Source: CAYXRK01 sp964467615 (GTDB lineage: Bacteria > Hydrogenedentota > Hydrogenedentia > Hydrogenedentales > GCA-2746185). From it: a DNA stretch of 36,084 bases. The stretch covers positions 1 to 36,084 of the forward strand of contig CAYXRK010000023.1 in assembly GCA_964467615.1 (NCBI GenBank), given 5' to 3'. The translations under genes and the position numbers were made by a program. This document shows positions 23,096 through 31,068 of this stretch, in pieces (within the stretch, counting starts at the first letter, position 1; every line of letters begins with the position of its first letter). The notes below the pieces were generated by a model, which was given only the letters and a program-made list of their open reading frames with translations, was not told the origin of the DNA and did not search any database.

Positions 23096-25090
23096 CTAGC
23101 CCGCGCCGTAGAGTAGTTGGGCCGCCACCAGCGCGTAAGCCGCGGCGAGCGCGTCCGGCGGATTGTTATCATTCGTAGTGGCGAGTGCCGCGCGTAGGAC
23201 GGGAAGGACACTCGGGCGTAAAGACTCGATCCTTTTTTGGTCGCTGCGGTATAGGAATGCCAACTCGCAAAGTGTGCGGGCGGCATCCACTCCGTCGAGC
23301 TTTGGCAACGCTTCGATGCGTGTGCGTTCGTTTCCTTGAAAACGCGCAACGCCGCCGAAACTAGGCACATCGACAAGAATGAAGGGGAACAAATCTCCGA
23401 TCTCGATCGTGGGTTCACCGTCCTTCCACATCCCAAGTAGCCGGGCTTCGAGGCGCGCGAATTGTCTCAGCCATCCAGGGGGAGGCGCTTCGCTGCGCGA
23501 TTGGGCGATTCCGATGGCCGCTTCGAGCCCCATATAGGCCGCGACGACATGGCGGCGGGACCGGGAATCGTGATCGAGTCCGGGCTCGATCGCATGCCAC
23601 GGCCTACCCGTTCGGGGATCGGCCCAGGCCGCAAGAAAATCGGCTGCTCGGAGTAAGCGGGGCCAGACGGCATCGAGAAAGTCTGGGTCCCGATCCGGGG
23701 CGGACGCCGAGGCGTAGCGCCCCACAGCCCAAAGCATCAGGCCGACGGCTTCCAGGTCGAGTTCAACTTCGGGTGTGGCCGGAGTACCGTCTGCGTACAG
23801 AGCTGACGGTATTGATCCCGCAGGCTTCCCGGGAAGATCCGAGTCACGAACGCGCTGAATGTAAAACTTCAACAATTCTTCCGTCCAGTCCGGCCGCCCG
23901 GCAGCGTCGAACGCGAGCGCGATCCATGCGCCGAAACGCGGCCAGTCGCGCGCGAGTGGCGGCAAGGCAGACGGACCGCGCACGACGCTGCCGGATCGTT
24001 TGTCCCGCAATCCCGCGAGCGTGAGGAACGCGCGCGCAAGAAGGTTTCGTTCCTCGTCGCCGGGCCCGTTAAATCGTTGCCTGAGGGCGGCGGACAATTC
24101 ATCGTCGCTGTCAACTCTAAGCTTCTCGACCGTAGCGGCGGATTCCGCAAGAACTTTGTTGAGTCCGTCCGTCGCGCTTCGATAGTCGCCAGCGAACGCC
24201 GCCGCCCATGTCGCGGTGTAAGCGCTTGCACTGGGTTCCATGCGGATCCGGAAGTGGGAATAGGTGTCTCCCGTCACGAAGCCGTCGCCGTCCTCCTCGG
24301 ACGCGGCCTCGAGCGCGATTAGATTTGAAGGAACAGGTGAATCCACGATTAGGAGCGAAGATTGCGATGCCCCTGAAGAAATCCAAACACCTTCCCGGAA
24401 GGAACTGCGCTCGCCAACGCTGGCCGATTCGTCCCTTAACCGTTCAGCGTGACGCCATTTCGCGGCATTCGGATGAAAGGGCCGAAAATGGTATGAGCGT
24501 TGAGCTTTGGGGTCAATGAACGCGGCGAAATCCATGAGGGCCTCACGTCGAACCGTCGCGAGGGGCAGTTCTGGCAACTTGCGGGTGCAAGGAGAAAAAT
24601 TCGCCCAGACGTGCAAGGTGGGCGGGGACGGTGCGCCAATGATTTCGAATCGGACCACCATCGCGTCGCTATTGGGGTGGACGGTCACGAACTCTCGAAA
24701 ACGTATCTCGGAACCGTCAAGGGACCCTTGCGAGATTAGGACAGACGCGCCGGGTTGCGAATACTCGGTGACGATTTTCCAGCGCTTGTCCGTAGCCCAT
24801 ATCACTTCACCTTCGACTTCCACGCCGAAGACGATGCCCTGGGTTTCCGTTCCGTCGGACCACACGTGGTCGTAGAAACTCGGCGAAGGCCACCGGCACA
24901 TCGCGATGCGGCCGACGAGATCCAGGCCGATAGTCAGGCCGCCGTTGCCCGCGAACGCCACGATTGATGATTTGCCGTAGTCGGCCTCGATTCGCGCGAG
25001 ATCCGGATCGGCGCTAACCGACGGGCGAGCAATGGCGGCGACGAGCGCGCCAATTCGTATCGCTAGCGCGAGGACGGAAGGTTTCATCAA
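23096..25090 (-). CDS. Secreted GH15-like (six-hairpin) glycosidase homologue
   Basis: 664 residues, signal peptide about 1-27. The N-terminal beta-sandwich (residues 35-300) opens with SSIVAFAGNGGLTIGLDLVG and continues RWPSPSFYDHV, as in GH15 glucoamylase-related proteins. An (alpha/alpha)6 toroid follows, with GSIPSALYADGTPATPEVEL and DLEAVGLMLWAVGRY at the place where glucoamylase-like enzymes have Q-x-D-E; here the acidic pair appears altered (E-L-D-L-E). Activity on an alpha-glucan-like sugar is the family expectation but may be lost or changed. The start ATG overlaps the stop of the upstream gene by 4 bases (ATGA), so the two are co-translated. It is the last gene of a four-gene unit. 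Confidence 0.7.
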   Translation of the reverse strand: MMKPSVLALAIRIGALVAAIARPSVSADPDLARIEADYGKSSIVAFAGNGGLTIGLDLVGRIAMCRWPSPSFYDHVWSDGTETQGIVFGVEVEGEVIWATDKRWKIVTEYSQPGASVLISQGSLDGSEIRFREFVTVHPNSDAMVVRFEIIGAPSPPTLHVWANFSPCTRKLPELPLATVRREALMDFAAFIDPKAQRSYHFRPFHPNAAKWRHAERLRDESASVGERSSFREGVWISSGASQSSLLIVDSPVPSNLIALEAASEEDGDGFVTGDTYSHFRIRMEPSASAYTATWAAAFAGDYRSATDGLNKVLAESAATVEKLRVDSDDELSAALRQRFNGPGDEERNLLARAFLTLAGLRDKRSGSVVRGPSALPPLARDWPRFGAWIALAFDAAGRPDWTEELLKFYIQRVRDSDLPGKPAGSIPSALYADGTPATPEVELDLEAVGLMLWAVGRYASASAPDRDPDFLDAVWPRLLRAADFLAAWADPRTGRPWHAIEPGLDHDSRSRRHVVAAYMGLEAAIGIAQSRSEAPPPGWLRQFARLEARLLGMWKDGEPTIEIGDLFPFILVDVPSFGGVARFQGNERTRIEALPKLDGVDAARTLCELAFLYRSDQKRIESLRPSVLPVLRAALATTNDNNPPDALAAAYALVAAQLLYGAG

Positions 25091-26493
25091 GGCGGGCCTT
25101 CACCGTGAGTAAGACTTTGTTCGTGGACGCCTTGTGATCGGCCCGCGAGATATCCTTCGACTGCTAGACCATTTCCCGTCACGTGGCCGCTGAGGGCCAA
25201 TGTGCCGCATTCGCCGGCGGCCGAAATCCATGGGAGAATTCTTTCTTGGGCGTCGACAATATCCATTCGGGGAATCAATTCGTTGCCGGCGGCGCGTTCC
25301 GTCAACGTCTTGGCGACTGCGGCGGCTTTGCGCCAATCGAGTTCGAGCCGCCAGTCGGCGGCTTCGGAAGCGGTAAATCGCGTTTCCGATATTGACGACT
25401 CCATCAGGGCCGCGGTCGACGTGATCCAACTCCATTCGCCGGACGCCGCTGAGCAGATCGTGAAGCGCTCTCCAAGCCACGGGAGCTGCCAGCCGGGCCG
25501 CGTCGACCATTCGTAGGGGATGGCGTCAAGTGGCGCGTTGACCACCGTTCCGCTGCTCGAATGCGTCGCGATTGCCATTTGCGGAAGGGCGACGAAGTCT
25601 GCCGTGTCAAGGTCAGTAATCGACGCCACGGCCCCATCGTGTTCCCCCGGCCACGTCTCTGGCAGTGCGGCGCGGACCTCTCGCGGGGCGGGATATATGA
25701 GTTCGGGAAAAGGCCTGCCGGCGACCAAGGTATCGAGGAAGTTGAGCGCATCAGCGGCGTTCGCGCCGTACACCGTGAGAAGGGGCGGATCGGACAATTC
25801 CTCGGGCACATCAATGTGCTCGCAGGGTTGCGCGGCGATGGCGAGTGTTCCGACTGCAGGAAGACCATTCGACGCGGAGATTCGCAGTTTGCCTTCGACG
25901 GGTGAGGTAAAGATGGCGAGGAGTTCGTTGCTCGTGAGTGGCGGCTCTCTGGCTTCGGGTTCCAACTGCTTGAGCGTGTCGAGCAGTTTGGAGTTGGACG
26001 CGACGATCCAAAATCCGTCCCGCCAAACCGCTCTTCCGGGTGGAATCGCGCCCTCTCCAAGAATTCGACTCGCCGCCAGGCGCGCTCGGAAAAGCAAGCC
26101 GGGACGCACGCAAAAGGTCCATCCTTGCTCGCTCGACGATGCGACGATAGCCGGACCGAACCACATGAAAAGCCTTCCGACGGTTGGACGAATGCCGGTC
26201 AGCTTTCGCAAGGTCAACTGTAGATCGTAGAAGGGCGCGAGAGACTCCGGCGAGAGAGCGCGGGCGGTATCGGTGCGCGCAAGCGCCCACCAAAACGCGG
26301 GGGCATCCGCGACTGCGACGGTCAGGGTCGTTTGTTCAGGAGCAAAACCCAAATGCGGCCCGTGCTTCAGGCGACTGTCAAGAACCAACGAAACGACTAT
26401 CGCAGCCGCGACGAGGAGAAAGAAAGTGCGTCGCGCCCACTTGACCCTGCCACGCGAATTTCGAGCCGGGCCGGCCACGGCGTCAGCCGGCAT
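25087..26493 (-). CDS. Unrecognised membrane-anchored protein in the GH15 operon
   Basis: 468 residues from the ATG at 26493. One membrane helix near residues 23-40 (TFFLLVAAAIVVSLVLDS) follows an arginine-rich cytoplasmic tail, so the large rest is probably outside. It has repeated beta-rich segments such as TVAVADAPAFWWALART, GPAIVASSSEQGWTFCVRPG and DGFWIVASNSKLLDTLKQL, loosely like DUF3352-type proteins, but I cannot place it. The start lies 11 bases inside the upstream coiled-coil gene and its stop overlaps the GH15-like start, so it is tightly coupled to both. A TTG at 26544 is a weaker start. It probably acts with the GH15-like partner at the cell envelope. Confidence 0.65.
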   Translation of the reverse strand: MPADAVAGPARNSRGRVKWARRTFFLLVAAAIVVSLVLDSRLKHGPHLGFAPEQTTLTVAVADAPAFWWALARTDTARALSPESLAPFYDLQLTLRKLTGIRPTVGRLFMWFGPAIVASSSEQGWTFCVRPGLLFRARLAASRILGEGAIPPGRAVWRDGFWIVASNSKLLDTLKQLEPEAREPPLTSNELLAIFTSPVEGKLRISASNGLPAVGTLAIAAQPCEHIDVPEELSDPPLLTVYGANAADALNFLDTLVAGRPFPELIYPAPREVRAALPETWPGEHDGAVASITDLDTADFVALPQMAIATHSSSGTVVNAPLDAIPYEWSTRPGWQLPWLGERFTICSAASGEWSWITSTAALMESSISETRFTASEAADWRLELDWRKAAAVAKTLTERAAGNELIPRMDIVDAQERILPWISAAGECGTLALSGHVTGNGLAVEGYLAGRSQGVHEQSLTHGEGPP

Positions 26494-26752
26494 TTTTCCA
26501 AACGGCTTCCTTCTCGTCGTCGCGTTTGGACTCGAAGCGCGCAATTTCGCTCGACATCTCTTCGCGGAGTTTCTCCGCCTCCTTGGGATTGGCCGCGATC
26601 TTGGACTCGAACGAAACGCGCGCCTCGGCGGTTTTGGCGTCGTAGCGGTCCTCGATGTCAGCTATTTTCGCGCGCTGGGCCGCGGTCAGTTTCTTCGTCG
26701 GGCCGGATTCGGCCTCGAGCCGTTCCATCGCGCGCTCGTAGGCGCTCTTCAT
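26483..26752 (-). CDS. Small charged coiled-coil protein, unknown function
   Basis: 89 residues, almost entirely helical and charged: AYERAMERLEAESGPTKKL, LTAAQRAKIADIEDRYDAK, then KEAEKLREEMSSEIARFESK. No cysteine, no signal peptide, no membrane helix. Similar short proteins with the start MKSAYE.AMERL occur, as far as I recall, as conserved hypothetical genes in planctomycete-like bacteria; no function is known to me. The ATG at 26752 has AGGAGAG six bases upstream, a strong ribosome-binding site. It follows the upstream gene by 10 bases and overlaps the downstream one by 11, so it belongs to the four-gene unit. Confidence 0.75.
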   Translation of the reverse strand: MKSAYERAMERLEAESGPTKKLTAAQRAKIADIEDRYDAKTAEARVSFESKIAANPKEAEKLREEMSSEIARFESKRDDEKEAVWKNAG

Positions 26753-26762
26753 GTGTGCTCTC

Positions 26763-27344
26763 CTAGTCGCGGAACTCGTCTTCCAGTACGGTCGCGATCA
26801 AACGCTCGATTGAAACCGGGAAGTATCGTGCGTTGGGCGTGATCATGACACCGGTCGTAATGTCTTCTGCGTGCTCGATGGAATCAATCGTGTCGGACAG
26901 GGCGCGGTCGATAGACTCGCCAAGGTGCTTGACTTCAAGTTGTTCGGACTTGCACTCGACGGGACGATCGCGGAACCCGAAGTACCCGAACAGCCGCCCG
27001 GTAATCGCGGCGTCGACGTTTCCGTCTCCGAATATCTCCCCGTAGCTCGGCTCCATGTGGCCCGGCCGAAGAACAATTCGCGGCGAAACGTGGATACGCC
27101 CCTTCACACGGATCGTCCGAAAGCCGCGCTCCAGCGCCTCGCCCAGACACACATACGGGATTTCGTGATACCCAGAGATGATGCCGTACGTAGGCCGCCG
27201 TATGATGACCGTTTGGCGATAAATCGCCCGCATTTCCTGCGCTGTAATATCCACAAGATTGATCCACGTTCGCTCGTTGAGATTCGCAGAGTGTACTGGA
27301 TTGGCGCGAATTTGCGCAACGCCCGCACGCAACGATCGCTTCAT
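26763..27344 (-). CDS. Conserved-looking unrecognised protein, first gene of the four-gene unit
   Basis: 193 residues, soluble, no signal peptide. It reads as a compact enzyme-like or regulatory fold: WINLVDITAQEMRAIYRQT, RRPTYGIISGYHEIPYVCLG, then RIHVSPRIVLRPGHMEPSYG, FGDGNVDAAITGRLFGYFGF, and an acidic C-terminus with LIATVLEDEFRD. Histidines and acidic residues are clustered but form no motif I know. The start ATG at 27344 has only a weak ribosome-binding site; the start lies 41 bases from the divergent pair at 27385. It is separated from the small coiled-coil gene by 10 bases. Function unknown. Confidence 0.7.
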   Translation of the reverse strand: MKRSLRAGVAQIRANPVHSANLNERTWINLVDITAQEMRAIYRQTVIIRRPTYGIISGYHEIPYVCLGEALERGFRTIRVKGRIHVSPRIVLRPGHMEPSYGEIFGDGNVDAAITGRLFGYFGFRDRPVECKSEQLEVKHLGESIDRALSDTIDSIEHAEDITTGVMITPNARYFPVSIERLIATVLEDEFRD

Positions 27345-27350
27345 CTGCGC

Positions 27351-27356
27351 TATAAT
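27351..27356 (+). promoter_or_regulatory. Consensus -10 box for the nucleotidyltransferase pair
   Basis: A perfect TATAAT at 27351-27356 lies 28 bases before the GTG start at 27385. No good -35 is present at the usual distance (CGCAAC there), so it would need an activator or be fortuitous. Confidence 0.35.
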
Positions 27357-27384
27357 CTATTTGGATCTCGTGGAATTCTGACCC

Positions 27385-27630
27385 GTGAAAAAAGATTCAA
27401 AAGCCGAAATCAAAGCGTGGGCCGAGGCCTGGAAGCGAGTCAACGATCTGGATGACCAAGAGCGCGCCGCGCTGACAGTCGAAGAACGCATGCGCCAGTT
27501 CTCGAAGCTGTTCACTGAATGTAAGCGGCTCGGATGGGACAAGAACGTCGACGAGGAAGGCATTCAGCTAGTCCGTGACCGGTGGAACGAACTAAGGCGG
27601 GCCTATGCAGCGCAAGCTGGCGGAATTTGA
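27385..27630 (+). CDS. Small antitoxin-like partner of a nucleotidyltransferase
   Basis: 81 residues from a GTG at 27385; ribosome-binding site weak. The pattern AWAEAWKRVNDLDDQERAAL, then RMRQFSKLFTECKRLGW and a C-terminal VRDRWNELRRAY belongs to a short protein type that I recall encoded just before AbiEii-like nucleotidyltransferases. It is helical, charged and soluble. By analogy with two-gene toxin-antitoxin systems it could neutralise the downstream protein, but no such activity is established for this type here. The downstream gene starts 26 bases before this one ends, which is strong evidence for coupled expression. Confidence 0.65.
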   Translation: MKKDSKAEIKAWAEAWKRVNDLDDQERAALTVEERMRQFSKLFTECKRLGWDKNVDEEGIQLVRDRWNELRRAYAAQAGGI

Positions 27631-28192
27631 ATCCGTAGCAATTGACCTCGCGCGCTGGCTCGATGCCTATGGAGGCAAGTACGTTTTAATCGGCGGCGTG
27701 GCCGTGGCCGCACACGGTGTCGCCAGAATGACACACGATATCGACGCAATGGCGCTGATCCCGGATGATCACTGGCCGCTCTTTCTCGAATCAGCGGGTA
27801 AGTACGGTTTCGAATCCCGACGCAAAGACACTCTTCAGTTCGCGAGGATGAACCGCCTTCTCCAACTCGTTCATGTCGCCACCGCTACGGATGTAGACAT
27901 TTCTCTCGGATTCATGGTGTTCGATTGCGAGGCAGTTGAACGGCGGGTCTGGATTTCCATCGCCGAAACACGGGCGCCGATTGCATCGGTTGAAGACCTT
28001 ATTGTAATGAAGTGCTTCGCAGGCCGGCCCCAGGACATCGCTGACGTCCATAAGCTCCTTCGGATGAACGGCAAACTCGATATTGGAAGGATTCGAACCT
28101 GGTTGCGCAAGTTCGAGCAACTGACGGATCGGGGCGATATTCTGAGGGAGTTTGAGCGGCTCAATACGGGAACGAAGCGTGGAATCCTGTAG
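27605..28192 (+). CDS. Nucleotidyltransferase (AbiEii-like fold), possible toxin
   Basis: 195 residues. The polymerase-beta-like core shows YVLIGGVAVAAHGVAR (residues 26-41; GG at 30-31) followed by THDIDAM (43-49), giving the G-G...D-x-D metal-binding signature with Asp45 and Asp47. The third acidic residue is probably in ATDVDISLGFM further on. ASVEDLIVMKCFAGRPQDIADVHKL is the typical C-terminal helix of AbiEii/DUF6036-like proteins. Relatives transfer nucleotides to RNA or tRNA, or act as toxins in type IV toxin-antitoxin and abortive-infection systems. AAGGCGG lies seven bases before the ATG, inside the upstream gene. No phage genes are near. Confidence 0.8.
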   Translation: MQRKLAEFESVAIDLARWLDAYGGKYVLIGGVAVAAHGVARMTHDIDAMALIPDDHWPLFLESAGKYGFESRRKDTLQFARMNRLLQLVHVATATDVDISLGFMVFDCEAVERRVWISIAETRAPIASVEDLIVMKCFAGRPQDIADVHKLLRMNGKLDIGRIRTWLRKFEQLTDRGDILREFERLNTGTKRGIL

Positions 28193-28272
28193 GTATGGAG
28201 CCAGCGCTATTGGAACTATGAGAACAGGGAGTACGCCTAAGATGATGCAAATTGTTCGGTCTCACGAGAAGT

Positions 28273-28425
28273 TTATGAACTCGGGTTCATGACACTATCA
28301 AAAAACTCCACCCACGCGTCTCCAGCGAATACTGCGCGCCAACCACCAGCAACCCATCCGTACGAATCAGCCCTTCCAATGATTCCGAACCGTGCCGCAA
28401 ATGATCGACGGACAGGCGAATCCAG
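28273..28425 (-). pseudogene. C-terminal remnant of a beta-carbonic anhydrase
   Basis: Reading minus strand from about 28425, VDHLRHGSESLEGLI and LLVVGAQYSLET match the C-terminal end of beta-class carbonic anhydrases (typical LRxGSE..LE.L, then VGA.Y.LE.G.V.F). Only about 45 codons remain; the zinc-binding half is absent. After YSLET the frame breaks: shifting by one base restores VEFFDSVMNPSS and a TAA stop at 28273. So it is both truncated and frameshifted. Upstream is the DUF1569-type gene. Confidence 0.6.
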
Positions 28426-28464
28426 CACCCGCTAGAATGACGCGATGTGGCCAAACCTGGCTGT

Positions 28465-28923
28465 CTAAGCGTTGAACTGTCGCAAGTGGTAGTCGCTATG
28501 CACGCCGTGAACGCGTTGCCATTTCTTGAGAGAGATGCGGCCCAGCATGGGCTCGAGCACAATGTGCTCGGGATCACGTTCCGAACGATCTGCAAACCGG
28601 CGCATGGATTCGATCAATTTTGAGCGCTCGGCTTCGATATCGTCGGCGGATTCGTCCAGGAATTGTGGCGGGGCTTTGATTCTGCCCTTCGGCCAATTTG
28701 TCCAGAGTTGGAATAATAGGACCCACAGAATGGGCATCAGCCAAGCCCGACTCTCGTCTTTCGTCTCGCGTTCCTCGAGGGAGATCTCGAAGACGATTCG
28801 CAGGTGGGCGAACATTTGTGCCAACGACATTGTGCCCCACTGCCGCTGCGCGGTCGAACCGAGGGCGTTCACGCGGCGTTCAAACTCCTGCAAGGTGGCG
28901 GAGTCGAGATCGATTCTTGGCAT
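28465..28923 (-). CDS. DUF1569-type (DinB-like) protein
   Basis: 152 residues, four-helix DinB-like fold. RQWGTMSLAQMFAHLRIVFE (residues 28-47) contains the M..QM..H pattern, and the C-terminus GRISLKKWQRVHGVHSDYHL ending RQFNA matches the DUF1569 signature W..L...H..HHL.QF. The histidines probably bind a metal; the substrate of this family is unknown, though DinB-like relatives include thiol transferases. A hydrophobic stretch, WLMPILWVLLFQLWTN, near residue 66 is unusual but need not be a membrane helix. The gene lies on the minus strand between the carbonic-anhydrase remnant and the frameshifted membrane-protein gene. Confidence 0.72.
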   Translation of the reverse strand: MPRIDLDSATLQEFERRVNALGSTAQRQWGTMSLAQMFAHLRIVFEISLEERETKDESRAWLMPILWVLLFQLWTNWPKGRIKAPPQFLDESADDIEAERSKLIESMRRFADRSERDPEHIVLEPMLGRISLKKWQRVHGVHSDYHLRQFNA

Positions 28924-28990
28924 CGTGCGTTTTCTCCCTCAGATTCCGACCTGAAATAATCCGACGCAGTAACATGGACGCTGTGTGGCG

Positions 28991-29550
28991 TCATTCTGGT
29001 AGATTCCTCGTCTCGATTGCAGAGTGAGGCTGTACCCCATCAAAAAACTCGACCTCGCCCGTCTCCAACGAATACTCGTCAATGAATTCCTTGTCGCTGA
29101 TACCGTTTTCGGGGAGCAATTCGAATATCCTGCGTGCTTTATGAATGTAGCTATGCAGGACTTCATTCTTGTGGATTGCGATACCTGAGCCGCGAACACC
29201 AAAACGGAACCGACGTAAATCGCGTTGTTTCGGTTCGGCCAAACAACCATCCAAGAACTATCGAGTGGCTCTACGAAACGCCAATAGACCGAAAAAATCG
29301 CCGCGCTCAATATGATTGCCACCTGGGCCCATTCATAGGAAAACAGGTAATACGCGGCGACTGGCATCGCGACAATCGTTTCGTAGAACGCCAAAGTAGC
29401 CAGCAGAAATTGAAGCGAGACGCCAGAATCCGGGGCGACGACTGGATAAGTGATGCATTGCAAGGAAGTGAAACCCGCCGAAAAGACCGCGACGCTACAC
29501 CCTCTCCAAACCGGTTTCGATAGCGGCTTTGCGATGCGGAGCGCATTCAT
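28991..29550 (-). pseudogene. Frameshifted membrane protein coupled to miaB
   Basis: The ATG at 29550 overlaps the miaB stop (ATGA). The first ~115 codons encode about four membrane helices: SVAVFSAGFTSLQC, LQFLLATLAFYETIVAMPVA, AQVAIILSAAIFSVYW, AIYVGSVLVFA. Beyond that the frame degenerates into basic, serine-rich sequence, while the alternative frame (ending at 28991) continues sensibly: IAIHKNEVLHSYIHKARRIF, DEYSLETGEVEFFDGV. The switch must occur about 29180-29215, and the total of 560 bases is not a multiple of three. A sequencing error or true mutation would both explain it. Function unrecognised. If no shift exists, the intact frame would run on to 28939 as about 203 residues. Confidence 0.55.
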
Positions 29551-30908
29551 GGCGTTAGTGATAACACACTCTCCACGACTTCGCCATACAACCAATGCCC
29601 GCCGCTGGTGGTGATTTGGGCGGAGACGACATCGCCGACTTCCAATTCCGGATCCTCGATTGAAACCGGGCGGTAACCATCTGTGCGGCCGGACATCACG
29701 CCGCGTTTGCGAGGGTGAGCGCCGTCGATGAGGACTTCTTGCTCGCTGCCGATGTACTTCGCCGCGTCTTCTGCTTGGATGCGGGTTTGAAGTTCGATGA
29801 TGCGGGCGAGGCGGTCTTCCTTCACCTCGCGCGGCACGTCGTCGTCCATCTGTTGAGCGCGCGTTTTGGGCCGCGGCGAATACTTGAACGGGAAAACCTG
29901 CGCGAACCGCACGCGCCGCACTACCTCGAGCGTGCGTTCGAAGTCGTCCTGCGTCTCGGTCGGAAAGCCCACGATGAGATCGGTGCTGAGCTCGATTCCC
30001 AGATTGATTGTCCGCATGTAGTTGATTTTGCGCAGATACTCCTCGATCGTGTGGCCCCGCCGCATCGACTCCAACATGCGATCCGATCCGGACTGAAACG
30101 GCAGGTGCAGTTGATTGCAGATCGCGGGGCGTTCGACCATCAGATCGGATAGCTTGTCGTTCCAATCGTTCGGATGCGGCGAGGTGAAGCGAAGGCGGTA
30201 TAGCCCCGGCAGTTGGGACATATCGTCCAACAGGTCGTAAAAGCCGTAGTCGCCGGCGCGGTAGCTGTTGACGTTTTGGCCAAGTAGCCAGATTTCCTTC
30301 GCGCCTTGATCGATCAGGCTGCGCGCTTCGCGCAGGATGTTCTCCGGCTCGCGGCTGACCTCGCGTCCGCGCGTGTAGGGGACGACGCAGAACGTGCAGA
30401 AGTTGTCGCAACCCTTCGTGATCGAGATGTACGCCTTGCATCCCTCGACGTGGCCCTTTTCGACCCATTCCTCGGGGATGAAATTCTGCACGCGCTTCTC
30501 GTTAGGGAGCCATTTCGTCATCAGCACGCGTTCGCCTTGTTGGACGCGCGCGATCATCTCGGGCAAATGAAACAGGTTGTCCGGCCCGAACACGAAGTCG
30601 ACGGTCTTCTCCCGCTCGAGGATGGTCTCGCCTTCCTGCTGAGCGACGCAGCCGCCGACGCCGATCATGAGCCCAGGGTCCGCCTTCTTCCGATCGCGAA
30701 TCGCGCCGAGGAAACTATAGACCTTATTCTCCGGATTGTGGCGCACGGAGCAGGTGTTGAGCAGCACGAGGTCGGCCTCGTTGGCGTCCGCCGTCATCGC
30801 GTAGCCCTCGGCCGCGAGCACGCCCATCATGCGATAGGTGTCGTGCTCGTTCATCTGACACCCATAGGTCTGGATGAAGGCTTTTTTGGTTGCGAGGTCG
30901 GAAGGCAT
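29547..30908 (-). CDS. miaB: tRNA-2-methylthio-N6-dimethylallyladenosine synthase
   Basis: 453 residues, full length. MiaB is a radical-SAM methylthiotransferase that adds a methylthio group to isopentenyl-adenosine 37 of tRNAs reading U-starting codons. The N-terminal UPF0004 domain contains YGCQMN (Cys17), NTCSVR (Cys53) and GGCVAQ (Cys87), ligands of the auxiliary 4Fe-4S cluster. The radical-SAM motif is KGCDNFCTFC at 165-174 (Cys167, 171, 174). The C-terminal TRAM region ends the protein (VGDVVSAQITTSGGHWLYGE). The ATG at 30908 is preferred to a TTG at 30917. It is divergent from the trp genes, and its stop overlaps the start of the membrane-protein gene by four bases. Confidence 0.95.
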   Translation of the reverse strand: MPSDLATKKAFIQTYGCQMNEHDTYRMMGVLAAEGYAMTADANEADLVLLNTCSVRHNPENKVYSFLGAIRDRKKADPGLMIGVGGCVAQQEGETILEREKTVDFVFGPDNLFHLPEMIARVQQGERVLMTKWLPNEKRVQNFIPEEWVEKGHVEGCKAYISITKGCDNFCTFCVVPYTRGREVSREPENILREARSLIDQGAKEIWLLGQNVNSYRAGDYGFYDLLDDMSQLPGLYRLRFTSPHPNDWNDKLSDLMVERPAICNQLHLPFQSGSDRMLESMRRGHTIEEYLRKINYMRTINLGIELSTDLIVGFPTETQDDFERTLEVVRRVRFAQVFPFKYSPRPKTRAQQMDDDVPREVKEDRLARIIELQTRIQAEDAAKYIGSEQEVLIDGAHPRKRGVMSGRTDGYRPVSIEDPELEVGDVVSAQITTSGGHWLYGEVVESVLSLTP

Positions 30909-30940
30909 GAGTTGCAAATTTCGCGCAGTTACGTCACAAA

Positions 30941-30970
30941 ACTATAACATTCGAGCGCCCCGCCCAACAA
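30941..30970 (-). promoter_or_regulatory. Possible promoter for miaB
   Basis: On the minus strand TATAGT (30946-30941) is a five-of-six -10 match, with TTGTTG (30970-30965) 18 bases upstream as a poor -35. It is 33 bases before the miaB start. No trp attenuator or operator is apparent in the other half of this divergent gap. Confidence 0.3.
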
Positions 30971-31068
30971 TTGCGGAACACATCGCGTGAAACTTTCTTT
31001 GATTGACTCTATACACGCTTGATAGCATCTTCCTCTTTTCTCGCCATGCGAATGGGTGTCGTGTATTT

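Noticed and set aside
29170..29220. Programmed -1 frameshift in the membrane-protein gene
   Set aside because: No slippery heptamer or strong downstream structure; the longest homopolymer is four bases.
28939..30468. A 509-codon minus-strand open frame antisense-phase to miaB
   Set aside because: It overlaps miaB almost fully and reads as arginine-rich noise there; only its last third, after 29550, holds real membrane-protein sequence, listed separately.
30909..31068. Trp attenuator leader before trpD
   Set aside because: No short frame with consecutive Trp codons and no alternative hairpin pair was found.
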